A DNA stretch of 64,000 bases from Ctenosaura bakeri. Lineage: Eukaryota; Chordata; Lepidosauria; Squamata; Iguanidae. Location: assembly GCA_948474755.1 (NCBI GenBank), contig CAOLHI010002561.1, positions 1 to 64,000 on the forward strand, given 5' to 3'. Under the pieces are notes generated by a model, which ran no database searches, had not been told where the DNA came from, and saw only the letters and a program-made list of their open reading frames with translations. Below are positions 23,450-34,084 of the stretch, one piece after another (position 1 is the stretch's first letter; every line of letters starts with the position of its first letter). The translations under genes were made by a program, and so were the position numbers.

Positions 23450-25470
23450 GCCACATAACAACGATATCTGATTTATCATTCATTCATTTAATGTCAACAC
23501 TCACACATACACACAGGATGGAGTCCTTTCGGTTAGCTCCCTCTGGTCCATAGGAAAGTTCCAAGGCCCCAGTCATCTCAATTCTTATGGACAGAAGTAC
23601 ATGATGGAAACCTTGTCTTATTTCTTTACTTGTTTATAGATTCGAAACATTTTTTTTAAACTACAGCTCCCAGACTTCCCCGGTACATTTCCAACATCTG
23701 CTCCTATTTCTTCATAAAACTTTCTGTTTGTTTCACCAGCTTGTTTGATCAGGATCAAAGCCTCCCTGGGAGCAGCAGGGTCTTTGTAGAGCTGTGTTGG
23801 TAACAGAGAACAGATAATACTGTGCTAGAGAGATGAATAAGACAGCTTCTTCTACCCTTTCTTTCTTCGGACGTGTATGAAGTTAAAATGGAAGTGCTAA
23901 AGGAGTTCATATTGATTCACTGGCTTCTATTCTATAAGAGGGGATGCTTGCATTTTTTTTTCTTTTTTTCCCTTGGCAACTACATACCTGGCTTCTTCAC
24001 TCCAGAAGTAAACTGCATAACAATAGAGGCAGTAGTTGCCAACAGAGAGTTCACCTGATCATTGAAGGAAAAAGTTGCTATGTGCAATGTGAAAAGGCAG
24101 CCAGTGGCCTTCCACAGGCTAACCTGTGCCCACCACTATGACGTGCATTCAGCAATATTTCCTAAGCTAGGTATTTCTGTCCTGTAAAAACAAAACAGTC
24201 ACTCAGGACTTCATTGTGTCAGTCTAGTACAAAAACAGAGATAGATTAAAGGTTCCCCCCCTCCATTCCAAAGATAAGAAAGAGCACAAGCTTTGAACTA
24301 TACAGCAGTGTAGGGAAGATATTAAGTTGGTATCACATGGGAAAACAGGATGAACAAAGAAATATGGGTAAAGCCAAGGTGAAAGGCATCTTCAAGATGA
24401 TATAAAAGCTACAATTACAATAGATAGCCTATATAGCACAAAGGTAGAGATAGAAGATGAACTGTACTTAGAACAAAATTAACACCAACGGCTGGCCGAG
24501 CAAGGGCATTAGCAGCGGTGATGAAGCAGTTGTGTCAGGAGGGCTTACGGGAGTGGGGAGGAAGGCAAGGAGCCACTTTGTAATCTCTTTTTTATTTAGC
24601 TGGAGAGCAGGCTTCATGAAAATGACTGGGGGATTTCTGACAAATGTGTAATAAAAATCTGGGCTCCCCAAAGCCACTTGTGTTATCTTCAAGCCAAACT
24701 ATGGGTGACAGAATGGGATATTGGAGCCCACTCTTTGATTCTTTACATTTTGTTTTTTTCTTTCTTTCTTTCTCAAATGCATTTTTCACAATGATCTGGC
24801 ACTGACGTTCACTTACATGTAACTATGTTTTTAACAATTTGTCAACTGCCTATACCCCATTAGCCTATTTACAAGACAGACTGTGTTGTGCCCAAGAAGG
24901 TGTGTAGTATGACACCAGAACAGGCATCAGGAAAGACTGCATTTCAAATCAGAGGGGAATGACAACTGCTTAACTCCTTAAATTTCCATTATGACTGGCT
25001 CCAACAGCCAGGAAAAGTGCAGTACAAGAAGTATGTCTGGTGTGGATCCTCAAGGCTGGATGAGCCTCAACAGAGCATTTCTGGCAGATACCTTGTTGCT
25101 GGAAAGGCTATGTCTTTGAACAATGGTTTCAAGAGTTTGTTACATCAAAAAATAGCATGAAGAAAAGCATGCTTAACAATCAACACTTCAGCAGCCATCC
25201 AATATCCATCCAATCATATGAAATGCATCAGATTTCTATGAAGGAATTCTTCTTTTTTTGTGTGATGCAGCCAACACTCATGCCAAAGCTGTAGACAATG
25301 CCTCTGTCAAGAGATAAACCAAAAGAAATCAATATCATGGGGCACAGGACCATGTCCTTGATCCTCTATCACAGCGGTGTTCTCATTTTTAGCTCCAGGG
25401 AATTTTCATTCGCTGATATATGCATCCAAGCTGTAGAAAAAGTCATCAGGTAGTTCTCTAAGAAGCTAGT
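23450..25470. other. No gene seen
   Basis: AT-rich DNA. Frames near 23873-24141 and 24468-24789 carry homopolymer-biased residues and no motif. The stretch 24880-25470 may be the decayed continuation of the antisense frame described next. Confidence 0.4.
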
Positions 25471-25761
25471 CTAAGTCATCTGAATCTGCTCCATCAAAAT
25501 AATTTTGCATGTTCCACAGACCCCTGATACTGGTGTCAATGATGATCCTTTCACTGATGCACTCTGTAAAGAGTTTTCATCCTCCTCACATCTTCCTCCA
25601 CTCCAGCAGTCTCTTCTGTCTATGAGTGGTAGGGCATTTGTGGGATGATCCTGCTGATGTTCTATTTCAGCCTGTGATGGCACTATCTTCATTACTTTTT
25701 TAATGTCTTTGAATAATGGAGAGGCTTTGCTACTGTTAACTCCTGGTGGATATGGTTTCAT
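25471..25761 (-). pseudogene. Unrecognised antisense open frame, possible pseudogene fragment
   Basis: A 96-codon frame begins with MKPYPPGVNSSKASPLFKDI and ends ILMEQIQMT at a stop. Past the stop, another frame of the same strand continues with an acidic block (DSDDLD, then a stop, then LLRELPDDFFYSLDAYI), as though a longer coding sequence had been broken by a 1-nt shift and stop codons. The composition is protein-like (charged, non-repetitive). I do not recognise the family and assign no function. It lies immediately beside the left end of the GC-rich element at 25772. Confidence 0.3.
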
Positions 25762-25771
25762 TAAGTTACTA

Positions 25772-26526
25772 GGGCCCTTTTCGCATGGGCCTTTTCTCGC
25801 GCGACAGCCCCGTGAGCCTCGCGGGAGTGGGAGCGTCGCTCCGCACGACGCACTCTCACTTCCGCCGGGCTCACGGGGCTGAAGCGGTGCGAGCGCGGGT
25901 TTTTTGATTTTCGCTTCGAAGCGAAAATCACCCGCGCTCGCGCAACGCTCCTGGCGCCCGCGCGCACTTACCTCTCGTGCGGCGCGTCGGGAGCCGGCCG
26001 GGTCGCGCTTCCTTCCCTCCGCCCCTGCGGAAGGAAGGGACGGGGTGGGGCGCTAGTGCGACGGACGCAACACGTCCTGCTTCGCGCGCGGGGGGGAAGA
26101 CGCGACAAGCACCTTTCTCACGCGCGGGGGGGCGGACGCAACAAGCGCCTTTCTCGCGCACGCGGGGGGGATGGAGGGGACAGGCTCCTTTCTCGCGCGC
26201 GGGGGGCGATGGAGGGGACAGGCTCCTTTCTCGCGCGTGGGAGGGGATGGAGGGGACAGGCTCCTTTCTCGCGCGCGCGGGGGGGATGGAGGGGACAGGC
26301 TCCTTTCTCGCGTGCGCGGGGGGGATGGAGGGGACAGGCTCCTTTCTCACGCGCGCGGGGGGGACGGACGGATGTGTGAGCCGCCGCCACCTCCGGGAGG
26401 CTGCCGCTTCCCCGCTCGTTCCTTCACCTGCGGAAGGAAGAAGGGGGAAGCGGCAGCCTCCCGGAGAAGGCTTCTTGCGCGAGCAGCCCTCCTCCGTCGT
26501 GCGAGCACCGGCGCTGCGAAAAGGGC
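25772..26526. mobile_element. CpG-dense, palindrome-rich TIR element with internal minisatellite
   Basis: The ends are GGGCCCTTTTCGCA (25772) and, inverted, GCCCTTTTCGCA (ending 26526). They are flanked by CTA on both sides (25769-25771, 26527-26529), a possible 3-bp duplication; a palindromic CTAG duplication is the alternative reading. Inside are nested inverted repeats: AGCCCCGTGAGCC against GGCTCACGGGGCT; GCGAGCGCGGGT against ACCCGCGCTCGC, enclosing the perfect palindrome GATTTTCGCTTCGAAGCG; and a large hairpin around 26390-26470. A minisatellite fills 26064-26370. The GC and CpG content contrasts sharply with the AT-rich flanks. Long frames on both strands come from the tandem repeat and are not genes. 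Confidence 0.7.
26064..26370 (+). repeat. GC-rich minisatellite, 36-39-bp unit, about eight copies
   Basis: The core unit reads GGGGACAGGCTCCTTTCTCG, then a CGCGCG-plus-G-run spacer and ATGGA. The five downstream units are nearly identical, while the first three are more diverged. Many units are 39 bp (13 codons), so reading frames stay open through the array on both strands and give repeating SFLARAGG-like or RERSLSPPSP-like peptides; these are artefacts. Confidence 0.85.
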
Positions 26527-26664
26527 CTAGGTGTCACATTGAGGTAGTAGTTGCAATGAGATGGGGAGAACATGTGCACCTGTTTTAGCAGAAGCACTGG
26601 ACCAATCTTACATTCACTCTCTTTCTCCTCCAGCAACAGATGATGTATTGTTCCCTGCATTTCC

Positions 26665-26983
26665 CCAGTATGATCTTTACATACAGCACCTGCTACATAC
26701 CTCTAACAAGATGAGGCTGTTCCGAACACCAGGTAACAGGATTGTTTATCTTTATACCAAGAAAGTAGGCAAGGTGCCAAAGTCTGCATGTGGTGTATGT
26801 CCAGGAAGACTTTGTGGCGTTCAAGCTATTTGCCCCAAAGTTCTTATGAGACTGTCCAAAACAAAGAAGCATGATAGCAGAGCCTATGGTTGTTCCATGT
26901 ATGCTAAGAGCATTCCTTACTGAGGAACCAAAAATTGTTGTCAGGGTGCTGAAGGCCTAAGCACAGAGTCAGAAATCAAAGTG
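26665..26983 (+). pseudogene. RPL34: Processed pseudogene of ribosomal protein L34
   Basis: The translation contains [17 protein letters not shown], then [10 protein letters not shown] and [13 protein letters not shown], the hallmark core of eukaryotic 60S protein L34, a component of the large ribosomal subunit. The whole match is intronless, as expected for a retrocopy. Damage: a frameshift in the N-terminal region around 26668-26700; loss of the second CxxC pair region (CAKC becomes YAKS); a 1-nt shift near 26915 with an in-frame stop; and a TAA inside the C-terminal tail (about 26957). It ends with TGA at 26981. No clear poly-A tail or flanking repeats remain, so it is fairly old. The neighbouring CpG-rich element is unrelated in origin. 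Confidence 0.9.
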
Positions 26984-28599
26984 AATACATTTTGCTTCTT
27001 GATAGGGAAAGTGGGAGGTATGCCTTGAACAATCTCTCCACTTTCCCCATACAGAAAGGAACCCACTAACAGAAGCCAACATTAGCTCTAAGTCATTTGA
27101 ATAACAGAAGGGACCAATATTTATTGTTATTATTGCTCTTTCCCAATAATCAGGAACAAGTAGCCAGTGCCCTTACTTCTAAACAACCTGTCAGTTATTT
27201 GAAAATGCAAGACACTGAAAATATATCAGAGTTTAGGAAAAGGTCTGGGTTCTTTTTCATAGTTTCCAGAACACTACTTTCCCCAGCCAAGGGATTCTGA
27301 CAATTGTAATCCAAAAAAGTTGTTTTCCAAGCTCTGAACTATATCCAAGCTCTGAACTATAACTATTTTTACAGGGGAGTGGAGTGGACACACACACATA
27401 CACACACACACACACAGTACTTTCTCAATTATGAACATGCCTATATCATCTGGAATTTGTTCTGACAGCATCATATCTGCAAATTTTGATTGTAAGCTCA
27501 GCCTCCAGCACAGTGCCTGGTCACAGGCTGAAGCCTGTGGGAGCAACATAGCAATTACCATCTGCACAAAGATTATAATAATTCTCTGGAAGCACCGTAG
27601 CAATTACCATCTAGGCAAAGATTACAATAAGCATGAATGGATTGTCCAATTTAACTGACTTTGGCATTTCTTTCTCTCTTCTAGGTTTTATTCAGAACAG
27701 TGTAACAGTTCACCTTGACTCCACATTAATAATTTGATTTGTCATTGCTTCTTAATCGAGATGAGATAAATACAATATGGGATAACATGCACAGATTTTC
27801 ATATTTGCCTTGCTGTAAAGGAGATGGGGGGAACAGGACATAAAAGAAAGGCTTTTTTAAAAAACTGTTTTCTTCTCCTCCATTAGTTTCCTCCACAAAC
27901 ACAGAAGAGACAAAAGCTATATGCTGTCATTTCAAAGTGCACCATATATATAAAGTCTCTCTTTGATATGCTTCAGATCATTAAAACATGCTAGTTCTAG
28001 CCAAGTGCATATAGTTTCCTGTCATTTCTAGTACAATATTTTAGCACAATTGGGAACTGTAGAAAACACCTCTCTGAAAAATAAGTCTAACCCAGTGCTC
28101 TCCTTCATCTCCCTCAGTATGCCCAGTTTTCAAAAGATTGGACCTCCTATAATTTTTCTGTCATATGAAGCACTGGTGAGCAGTAATGACAAAAACATAA
28201 ATATTGTTTGGGTTGAATAGAGCAGATAAATAGTTTCCTATGACAATATGATTCACTTCCAAGTATCAACAGATGCCTAATCTTTCAGTCTGTCCCCAGA
28301 CAGATGATCCAAGCTGAACCCTTTCAGGTGACAGACTGGAATGGGCAGCACAGTATATATGAATCTGTGACTGCTGCCTTCCTGCCTACCAGCCAGTTAA
28401 AAAACATATGGAGGCCTTTGTCTTGAATTATGAAGTAATCCATGCAGAGGCCATTAACCATTGAATTACCATCCAAAAGAAAGGCTGCCAGCTGTCCCAG
28501 ACTCCTTCCAAGAAATACTACCATTGCTTTTTCACCACAGTGGCAAAAACTGTTTAAAAGACCATTTCAGGGTCAAATGTGATTTTAGAGAGAATGCAT
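26984..28599. other. No gene seen; CA-rich microsatellite and short duplication
   Basis: Contains an 18-bp direct duplication 'CCAAGCTCTGAACTATA' at about 27328-27362 and a (CA)n run at about 27391-27416. The 109-codon antisense frame at 27274-27603 crosses the CA run and has no motif. Confidence 0.5.
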
Positions 28600-28795
28600 G
28601 TTCTTGTTGTGTGTCTTCAAGTCATTTTCAACTTATGGCAATCCTAAGACAAATGTATCACAGGGCTTTCTGGGCCTGAGAGTGTCTGACGCTCCCAAGG
28701 TCACCCAGTGGTTTTCCATGACCGAGTGAAGAACCAAACCTTGGTCTCCAGGGTAGTAGTCCAACATTCAAATCACTACACCAAACTGGTTCTCA
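28600..28795 (-). mobile_element. tRNA-derived squamate SINE (antisense)
   Basis: Tail-first: 'GTGTGTCTTCAAGTCATTTT', 'AACTTATGGCAATCCTAAG', 'CACCCAGTGGTTTTCCATG', then 'CACTACACCAAACTGGTTC' at the head. Near complete. Confidence 0.85.
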
Positions 28796-30508
28796 GAATG
28801 CATGTACACTACAATTAATCCGTTTGCATACTCACAACAGGAGTTCCTCAAAGACACAATGCATGCTAAATTCAGGATACTTACACAACAAAGATCAAGT
28901 GCTATGATAGACAGATGCCTTTTACCACTTGGAAGAATACCTCTGCAAAAAAAAGTGCTAAATGTTTCATCTGGTAACTAGACTGTAGTTTAACTCTTAG
29001 ACCTTGCTCCATGATACTGCTTTGGGTTCCTCTAGCCTACTGCAAAGAAGCAAGAGCTCTCGTAACAGAGTTATTACCAGTTGATGACTCTTGGAGTCAC
29101 CTCCAGCTTCACTAACAACCTCTCCAGCTTTTTTTTAAAGTTCCTTGAAAAGGTGATGGGATAGAGGATAAGAAAAGTTGTAGACATCATAGACAACTTA
29201 GTCAACCATCATTCAGCTCTCATGGCATGTTGGCAAGTCATCATGCACATCTCAGTGCCTTGCCTCACTATTGGCTCTGCATGTTGAACCCCAACATGGG
29301 CACACCTTATTTTAAAAGGAACAGTGTTCTAAAAATCTTAATGTAAACTGTAAGGAATATCTGTCTCTCCTCCCGTTAGCAATGAGAAGAAGGAATGGCC
29401 AAAGCACCCTGAATGAACCAAAAGTATGGAACCGTACAGTCCCTTAGGATTCCCCACACACACACACACAATATATATTCTGGATTTGCGACTGGTGCTG
29501 GAAATTGCCACTGGATAGTCCAGGACAATGGAACTGTCATCTGATCATTTAAAAAAATACCCCAAGAACTGCAGCAGCAAATTTAATTTTTCTCCCACCA
29601 TTCTCTTATTTCTTAGAGAGCAAGGCATTGTGGGGCAGGAATAGAAGCAAATAGAAGTGCTGCTGCCACTGTGTTCTGGCAGGGAAAAGAAGAATATTTG
29701 AAAATTATTTTCCTGCTGTGACAAAGGCACTCCCTACAGCTGCTGGGAGAAGGAAGAGCAGCAGTAGCAAGTCAGTTGTTGTGTGATGTGTATGGGAGGG
29801 GATGATAGAGGTGGAGTCAATGTGAGTGGAGGGAGCTCTGCCTCAGGTGACAAAATGTTTTGTATGATTCTTTGCAAAGCCGTCCCACACTGTTAGAAAT
29901 ACTTGCAACAGAACAACAAATGTGTATGTATGAAACATAAGCTCAATGGCTGCATGTCCTATGTAAAAATAACTTCAGAGGATTTGATACTTTAAAAAAA
30001 GTGGCATTGGGCAGAGGGGTTTAACTCTTTCTCCCAAGATTCTTGTTCATTACAAATTAACTCCCTCTTCAGCTAAACTGTACAGTAAGCTGTCGAATGT
30101 GATCAGAAAATCATGTGAGAGACAAACAGCCCATGAAGAAGTAGCAGTCAAAGAGAAAGTTAAGTACTACCTATGCATTCTATTCTAGATCTTGCAGTTA
30201 TTTTTTTCCTAAGAAAACCACCCATTCTGCTTCTCTTACATGATTTTGTAGATGACTTGCCCTTAGGCTGTTTAGAGACTTCCTTTCTTCTTTCTCTCCC
30301 TGCCTTGATTTTTATCCTTCTTTTTTCATCCAATGGAAGCACAGCTGGGGGAAAATATAACTCACTCCTTTGGATAGTCTCATTCATGGGTGGGACACAA
30401 CATTCAAATCCCACATCCCAGGTAACCCCTCAACGCTTTCATGACTGCATTATGTAACAAGGCTGTAAGCTGGCTAATACCACCATTATAACAAAGGGAA
30501 TTCATTTT
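28796..30508. other. No gene seen
   Basis: AT-rich DNA with a short (CA)n run at about 29454-29470. Opposite-strand frames at 30160-30457 overlap one another without any motif. Confidence 0.5.
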
Positions 30509-30710
30509 GGCCATTTCCTCACTAGACTGTTATAGTGCTATTATTCAACTTTCAACATCCTGTGGAAACCTGCGGTTTGCAGTTTAGGGAGGTGCATTTA
30601 GAATTCTCAGCCAGAAAGCTCTTTGGCCTCAGGAAACTGCAAACCCCAGGATTCCATACGATGTTGAAAGTGGAATAATACCACTATAGCAGTCTAGTGT
30701 GGAAAGGGCC
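30509..30710. mobile_element. Palindromic MITE, GGCCCTTTC family (copy 2)
   Basis: GGCCATTTCCTCACTAGACTG on the left pairs with CAGTCTAGTGTGGAAAGGGC on the right. TTT flanks both sides (30506-30508, 30711-30713), a possible 3-bp target duplication. The interior is one long imperfect hairpin with the family's GGAAACCTGCGGTTTGCAG-type block. Non-coding. Confidence 0.85.
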
Positions 30711-32119
30711 TTTGTTACCACCTGACTCAGCCTTCCTTATGCAGCTTTTGCCACGGAGTACTGCTTTGAATTTTTTGTGAAGCTCTTTGCCCTTCTCCAT
30801 CAGCAACAGCAGAGCTGCTATATCACCTGTTCTTATAATTTTGATGTGATGAATGTGGCATTTTTAAAGGACCAAAAGGACCGAAACAGATATAGCCTTT
30901 GAACATTCCCTCATCCGTGAATACATGGAAATACAGTAACATTCCAGGGTTTCAGAATAATCGATCAATTAGAAAGGCGACTCCCTTTCCCTTGGTGCTA
31001 AAATTTTTGTACCCATGAGGCTCAAGCTGAATAGATTCCAGTGTCTCCTTCCCCCAACAGGTAATCACTGTAGTTAAGTATGCCAGCACTCATTTGAGCC
31101 ATTTGATAAGTATGGAAATAATGGCCAACAGTAGCTAAGAGTACACATTCTTCTACTGTGCTCAAGCATTTCTGGATTAGGGCATAAGAAGCATCTCTGG
31201 ATACATAAAGGCCACTACTATGTTCTTGAGAATCCCAGCATTCTTTCGGTAAGTCAAGTGGGTAGGAAGTAAAGTCTTTAGGAGTCTGCAAACAATTCTT
31301 TAGGGTAGGTGAGGTTTATTATACTGCTTTTCAATAGTGGCAAACAATAGCAACTCATCTTTTACAATTCCCGCTTTGCACAATTTATTCTTCTTTATTG
31401 AATCTGTTTTCAACCAAAGTGTGGCAATTCAGCACGATCATAACAATACCACATTACCTAACTCTTCATTTGTATGTAGTCTTTGAAGTTCTACATTTCA
31501 AGGCCAGGTCAGTTTTCTTCTACTCAAAGGCTCTGAGACTCTGATTCTTACTATTATTTTTCCCTACTACAGTAAATTATATACAGTCCTTGATAATCCA
31601 AATAACAATTTAATTACCCAAAAACAAGGCTCCAAAACTGAATTTATGTTTTTAACAACATAAGGTGGAGAACAAATATGAAAATAAAATACATTTGTAA
31701 TGAAAATATATATGAGATAACCTAGCCAGTATACATCTAAAAGACTTCCTATTTTGTACAGCCCTTGAAAGAGTATTTGTCTGGAATAGTATTTCAAATT
31801 ATTAATCATTAGCAGCAATTATTTTGAAGCCACTATCAAAATGTTAGGATTTAGACTTGAATATGACTGGTTAAATGTTTCCAGGAATTCAGATTTCTAG
31901 CAACCAGATAATCAAGTGTTCAAGATTCTTCCAGGCACAAAGTTTGGTATAAATAAATTGCTTCTCAGATGTGCTCCTGTTGAGTGTTTTTCAGTATCCT
32001 CAACATTGATAAAATAATTCTCATATCAGAAACAAAGCTTCTCTCATTTCTGTCACCTTCCATTCCTCCACCTGCTAAAATAAGAAATCCCTGTAAATGA
32101 ATATATTTGAGCGTTCACT
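30711..32119. other. No gene seen
   Basis: No recognisable structure. The 89- and 83-codon antisense frames at 31022 and 31567 have no motif. Confidence 0.5.
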
Positions 32120-32365
32120 AGTAGACCACATCTGTGGTCTAAATTCTCCAAAGGCATCAGATTCAGATTCAGATCTTGGAAGCTAAGCAAGGTTAGCCCT
32201 GGGTAACACTTGGAAGGGAGACAGCTAAGTTACATCAGGGTGATAGGCCATATTTTAGAGGAGGGCAATAGCAAACCAACTCTGAGTATTCCTAGCCTCA
32301 GAAATCCCTGAGAAATTCATGGGGTTGTCATAAGTCGATGGGTGACTTGAAGTCATGTACACACA
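32120..32365 (+). mobile_element. 5S-rRNA-derived SINE (SINE3 type)
   Basis: At about 32173-32221 the sequence follows the internal promoter half of vertebrate 5S rRNA: 'GATCTTGGAAGCTAAGCAAG', then 'ACACTTGGAAGGGAGAC'. The upstream half is decayed. The 3' half switches to 'GAGGAGGGCAATAGCAAACC' and ends 'GGGTTGTCATAAGTCGATGG' plus 'GTGACTTGAAGTCATG', which is the tail found in the tRNA-derived SINEs of this window. So it is a retroposed chimera, not a 5S gene. In the family the 5S part supplies the pol III internal promoter. Confidence 0.85.
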
Positions 32366-32841
32366 GACAATTCTACATTTTAAAGAGTTCTTCACCCTAC
32401 TCTTCCCTTTGCTGCTTCTCAGCTGATTGCCAATTACATTTTTCTAGTGCCTCTGGGTACCAAGCTCACTTCTTTTCTTATAATGTTGAACTATTTTTCA
32501 ATTATCAGGCAGACTTCCTCAGAAATGCTCTCTTATCCCAAGATCTTGTCTCAGTGTGGGTTTTCAGTCCCAGACAAACAGATAACATTCCCATCCATCA
32601 CAGAAATTCAACTGCAAGCATTTATACAGCTTTTTCTTTAAACAAATGGAATATTTGACAAAATTCAATTCCATCACACCATCTCAGACAATCAATATTA
32701 GGAAGTTTGGAACTACAGATCAATAGAATAAACATAGCAATTAATAGATCACTTGTACACCTTGAAGCCAGAGGCTCAATTTTTCAAGGTTTTTAGTGTA
32801 TAATATAGTCTTCTTCATGAATGAAACTTTAGATATGGTGT
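32366..32841. other. No gene seen
   Basis: No recognisable element. The 106-codon frame at 32338-32658 starts inside the SINE tail and shows no motif. Confidence 0.45.
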
Positions 32842-32890
32842 GGTGTAGTGTGGTATGGTATGGTATGGTATGGTATGGTAAGGTGTGGTG
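32842..32890 (+). repeat. (TGGTA)n microsatellite
   Basis: Imperfect GTGTGGTG units lead into about five TGGTA units, then decay. Confidence 0.8.
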
Positions 32891-32904
32891 GATGCACAAT
32901 TAGC

Positions 32905-32996
32905 TCATCCTGTTGAAACATAGCCTGTCAAAGCCACCTTGGGTTCCAATTTTGGGAGAAAGGCGGCTTAGAAATACAACAAAATAAATAAATAAA
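32905..32996 (+). mobile_element. 3' tail fragment of a LINE or SINE ending in AATAAATAAATAAA
   Basis: 'GAGAAAGGCGGCTTAGAAAT' followed by an AAATAAATAAATAAA tail is the same type of 3' end as in the SINE at 33147 ('GAGAGGCAGGATACAAATAA'). Only the terminal part is present. The parent could be the LINE partner or a SINE copy. Confidence 0.55.
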
Positions 32997-33146
32997 GGTG
33001 AACTTTTATATATATTGAAACGCTCCAGTAAAGTGCTTTTTGTGCAAATGACTTCTCTTCTCTTCTTTCCTCAAAATAAAATGGAGCCAGTCCTGTCATT
33101 AGACATAATGAGGCAACTATCTCAAGTACTGTATGTTGGCGCTGAA

Positions 33147-33393
33147 GAAGGAGCCCTGGTGGCACAGTGGTTAAATGCCAGTACTGCAAGTCACAAGGTT
33201 GTGAGTTCGATCCTGCCAGGCTCCAAGGTTGACTCAGCCTTCCATCCTTCCATCCTTCCGCAGGTCGGTAAAATGAGTACTCAGCTTGTTGGGGGCATGT
33301 ATAGAAATACATGCTATTTGTAAGTCGTTCACCGCCTCAATCCATATGGAGAGGCAGGATACAAATAAATAATAAAAAGAAGAAGAAGAAGAA
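33147..33393 (+). mobile_element. Sauria-type tRNA SINE, full length, sense
   Basis: Starts 'GGAGCCCTGGTGGCACAGTG' (box A inside TGGCACAGTGG), has box B in 'GAGTTCGATCCTGCC', the body 'TCAGCCTTCCATCCTTCC', and 'GTAAAATGAGTACTCAGC'. It ends with a LINE-derived tail and (AAG)n. Both pol III boxes are close to consensus, so it is one of the better preserved SINEs in the window. In the family such elements are transcribed by pol III and moved by a LINE partner sharing the tail. Confidence 0.9.
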
Positions 33394-34084
33394 AAGCAAG
33401 ATCTTGAAGGACAGAGCTGTGTGCACAATGTGGCTTGCTCAGTACTTCTTACATTTGCCTGTGGAAAACATTATCCTGTCAGCAGTGCTAAAAATAGATT
33501 TGACTGTCAATCATCTCAGCTTTTGTACATGAATAGGAACGGGTCATCATTTTAATTATCTTTTCCTTCAGACAGAAAAATATCTTGGGATGGTCCTGGA
33601 AAGAATTAAGGTTAAATGAATCAGGAACAGCCTAGTGCACACTTAACAGAAAAACTCTCAGCAATCAGTCTGTTCAAACTGAAAATTGCTCTGTTGTTGT
33701 TATTTTCTTCTGTCTCTATCCCCTCAGCTGGAAAGATGCCATTTTCTCCTAGCTCTGATGGGTTCTCATTTAAAACATTCAATACAAGTCCATAGCAATT
33801 AGTAGGTAATACTCCTGATAGTTATCATTCACTTTCACTGAAGGAACATCAACGGTGCACCAACCTGTGTCAATCAACAAACCTCCCAACAGCCATAATG
33901 TCAGCTTTTATCTAAACATGTATTTAAAAAAGAAAACACTTTCCCTGAGCCTTTAAAAGAAGAGTAGGGTCAGCTAAAGTGTATATATTTAAATAGCATG
34001 CAGAAGTATAATATCCCTTGATATGCATCCATTCTCTGAGAAGTTGGAAGTCATTTATATACATCTCTGAGAATTTTTGGAACA
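33394..34084. other. No gene seen
   Basis: AT-rich DNA upstream of the long CR1; no CR1 similarity noticed before about 34085. Confidence 0.45.

Noticed and set aside
25772..26526. CpG island promoter of a host gene
   Set aside because: The island coincides exactly with a TIR-bounded element, and no exon follows it except an RPL34 pseudogene.
25928..26588. Long GC-rich open frames on both strands (up to 203 codons) with repeating peptides
   Set aside because: They arise from the 39-bp GC minisatellite, which keeps all frames open. The peptides are low-complexity Arg/Gly/Pro repeats with no independent coding signal.
32120..32365. 5S rRNA gene
   Set aside because: Only the internal half resembles 5S, and it is fused to a SINE tail; it is a retroposed SINE.
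33147..33220. tRNA gene
   Set aside because: The A and B boxes are those of a tRNA-derived SINE. The sequence continues into a SINE body and tail and has no cloverleaf acceptor pairing. The same applies to the other SINE heads.
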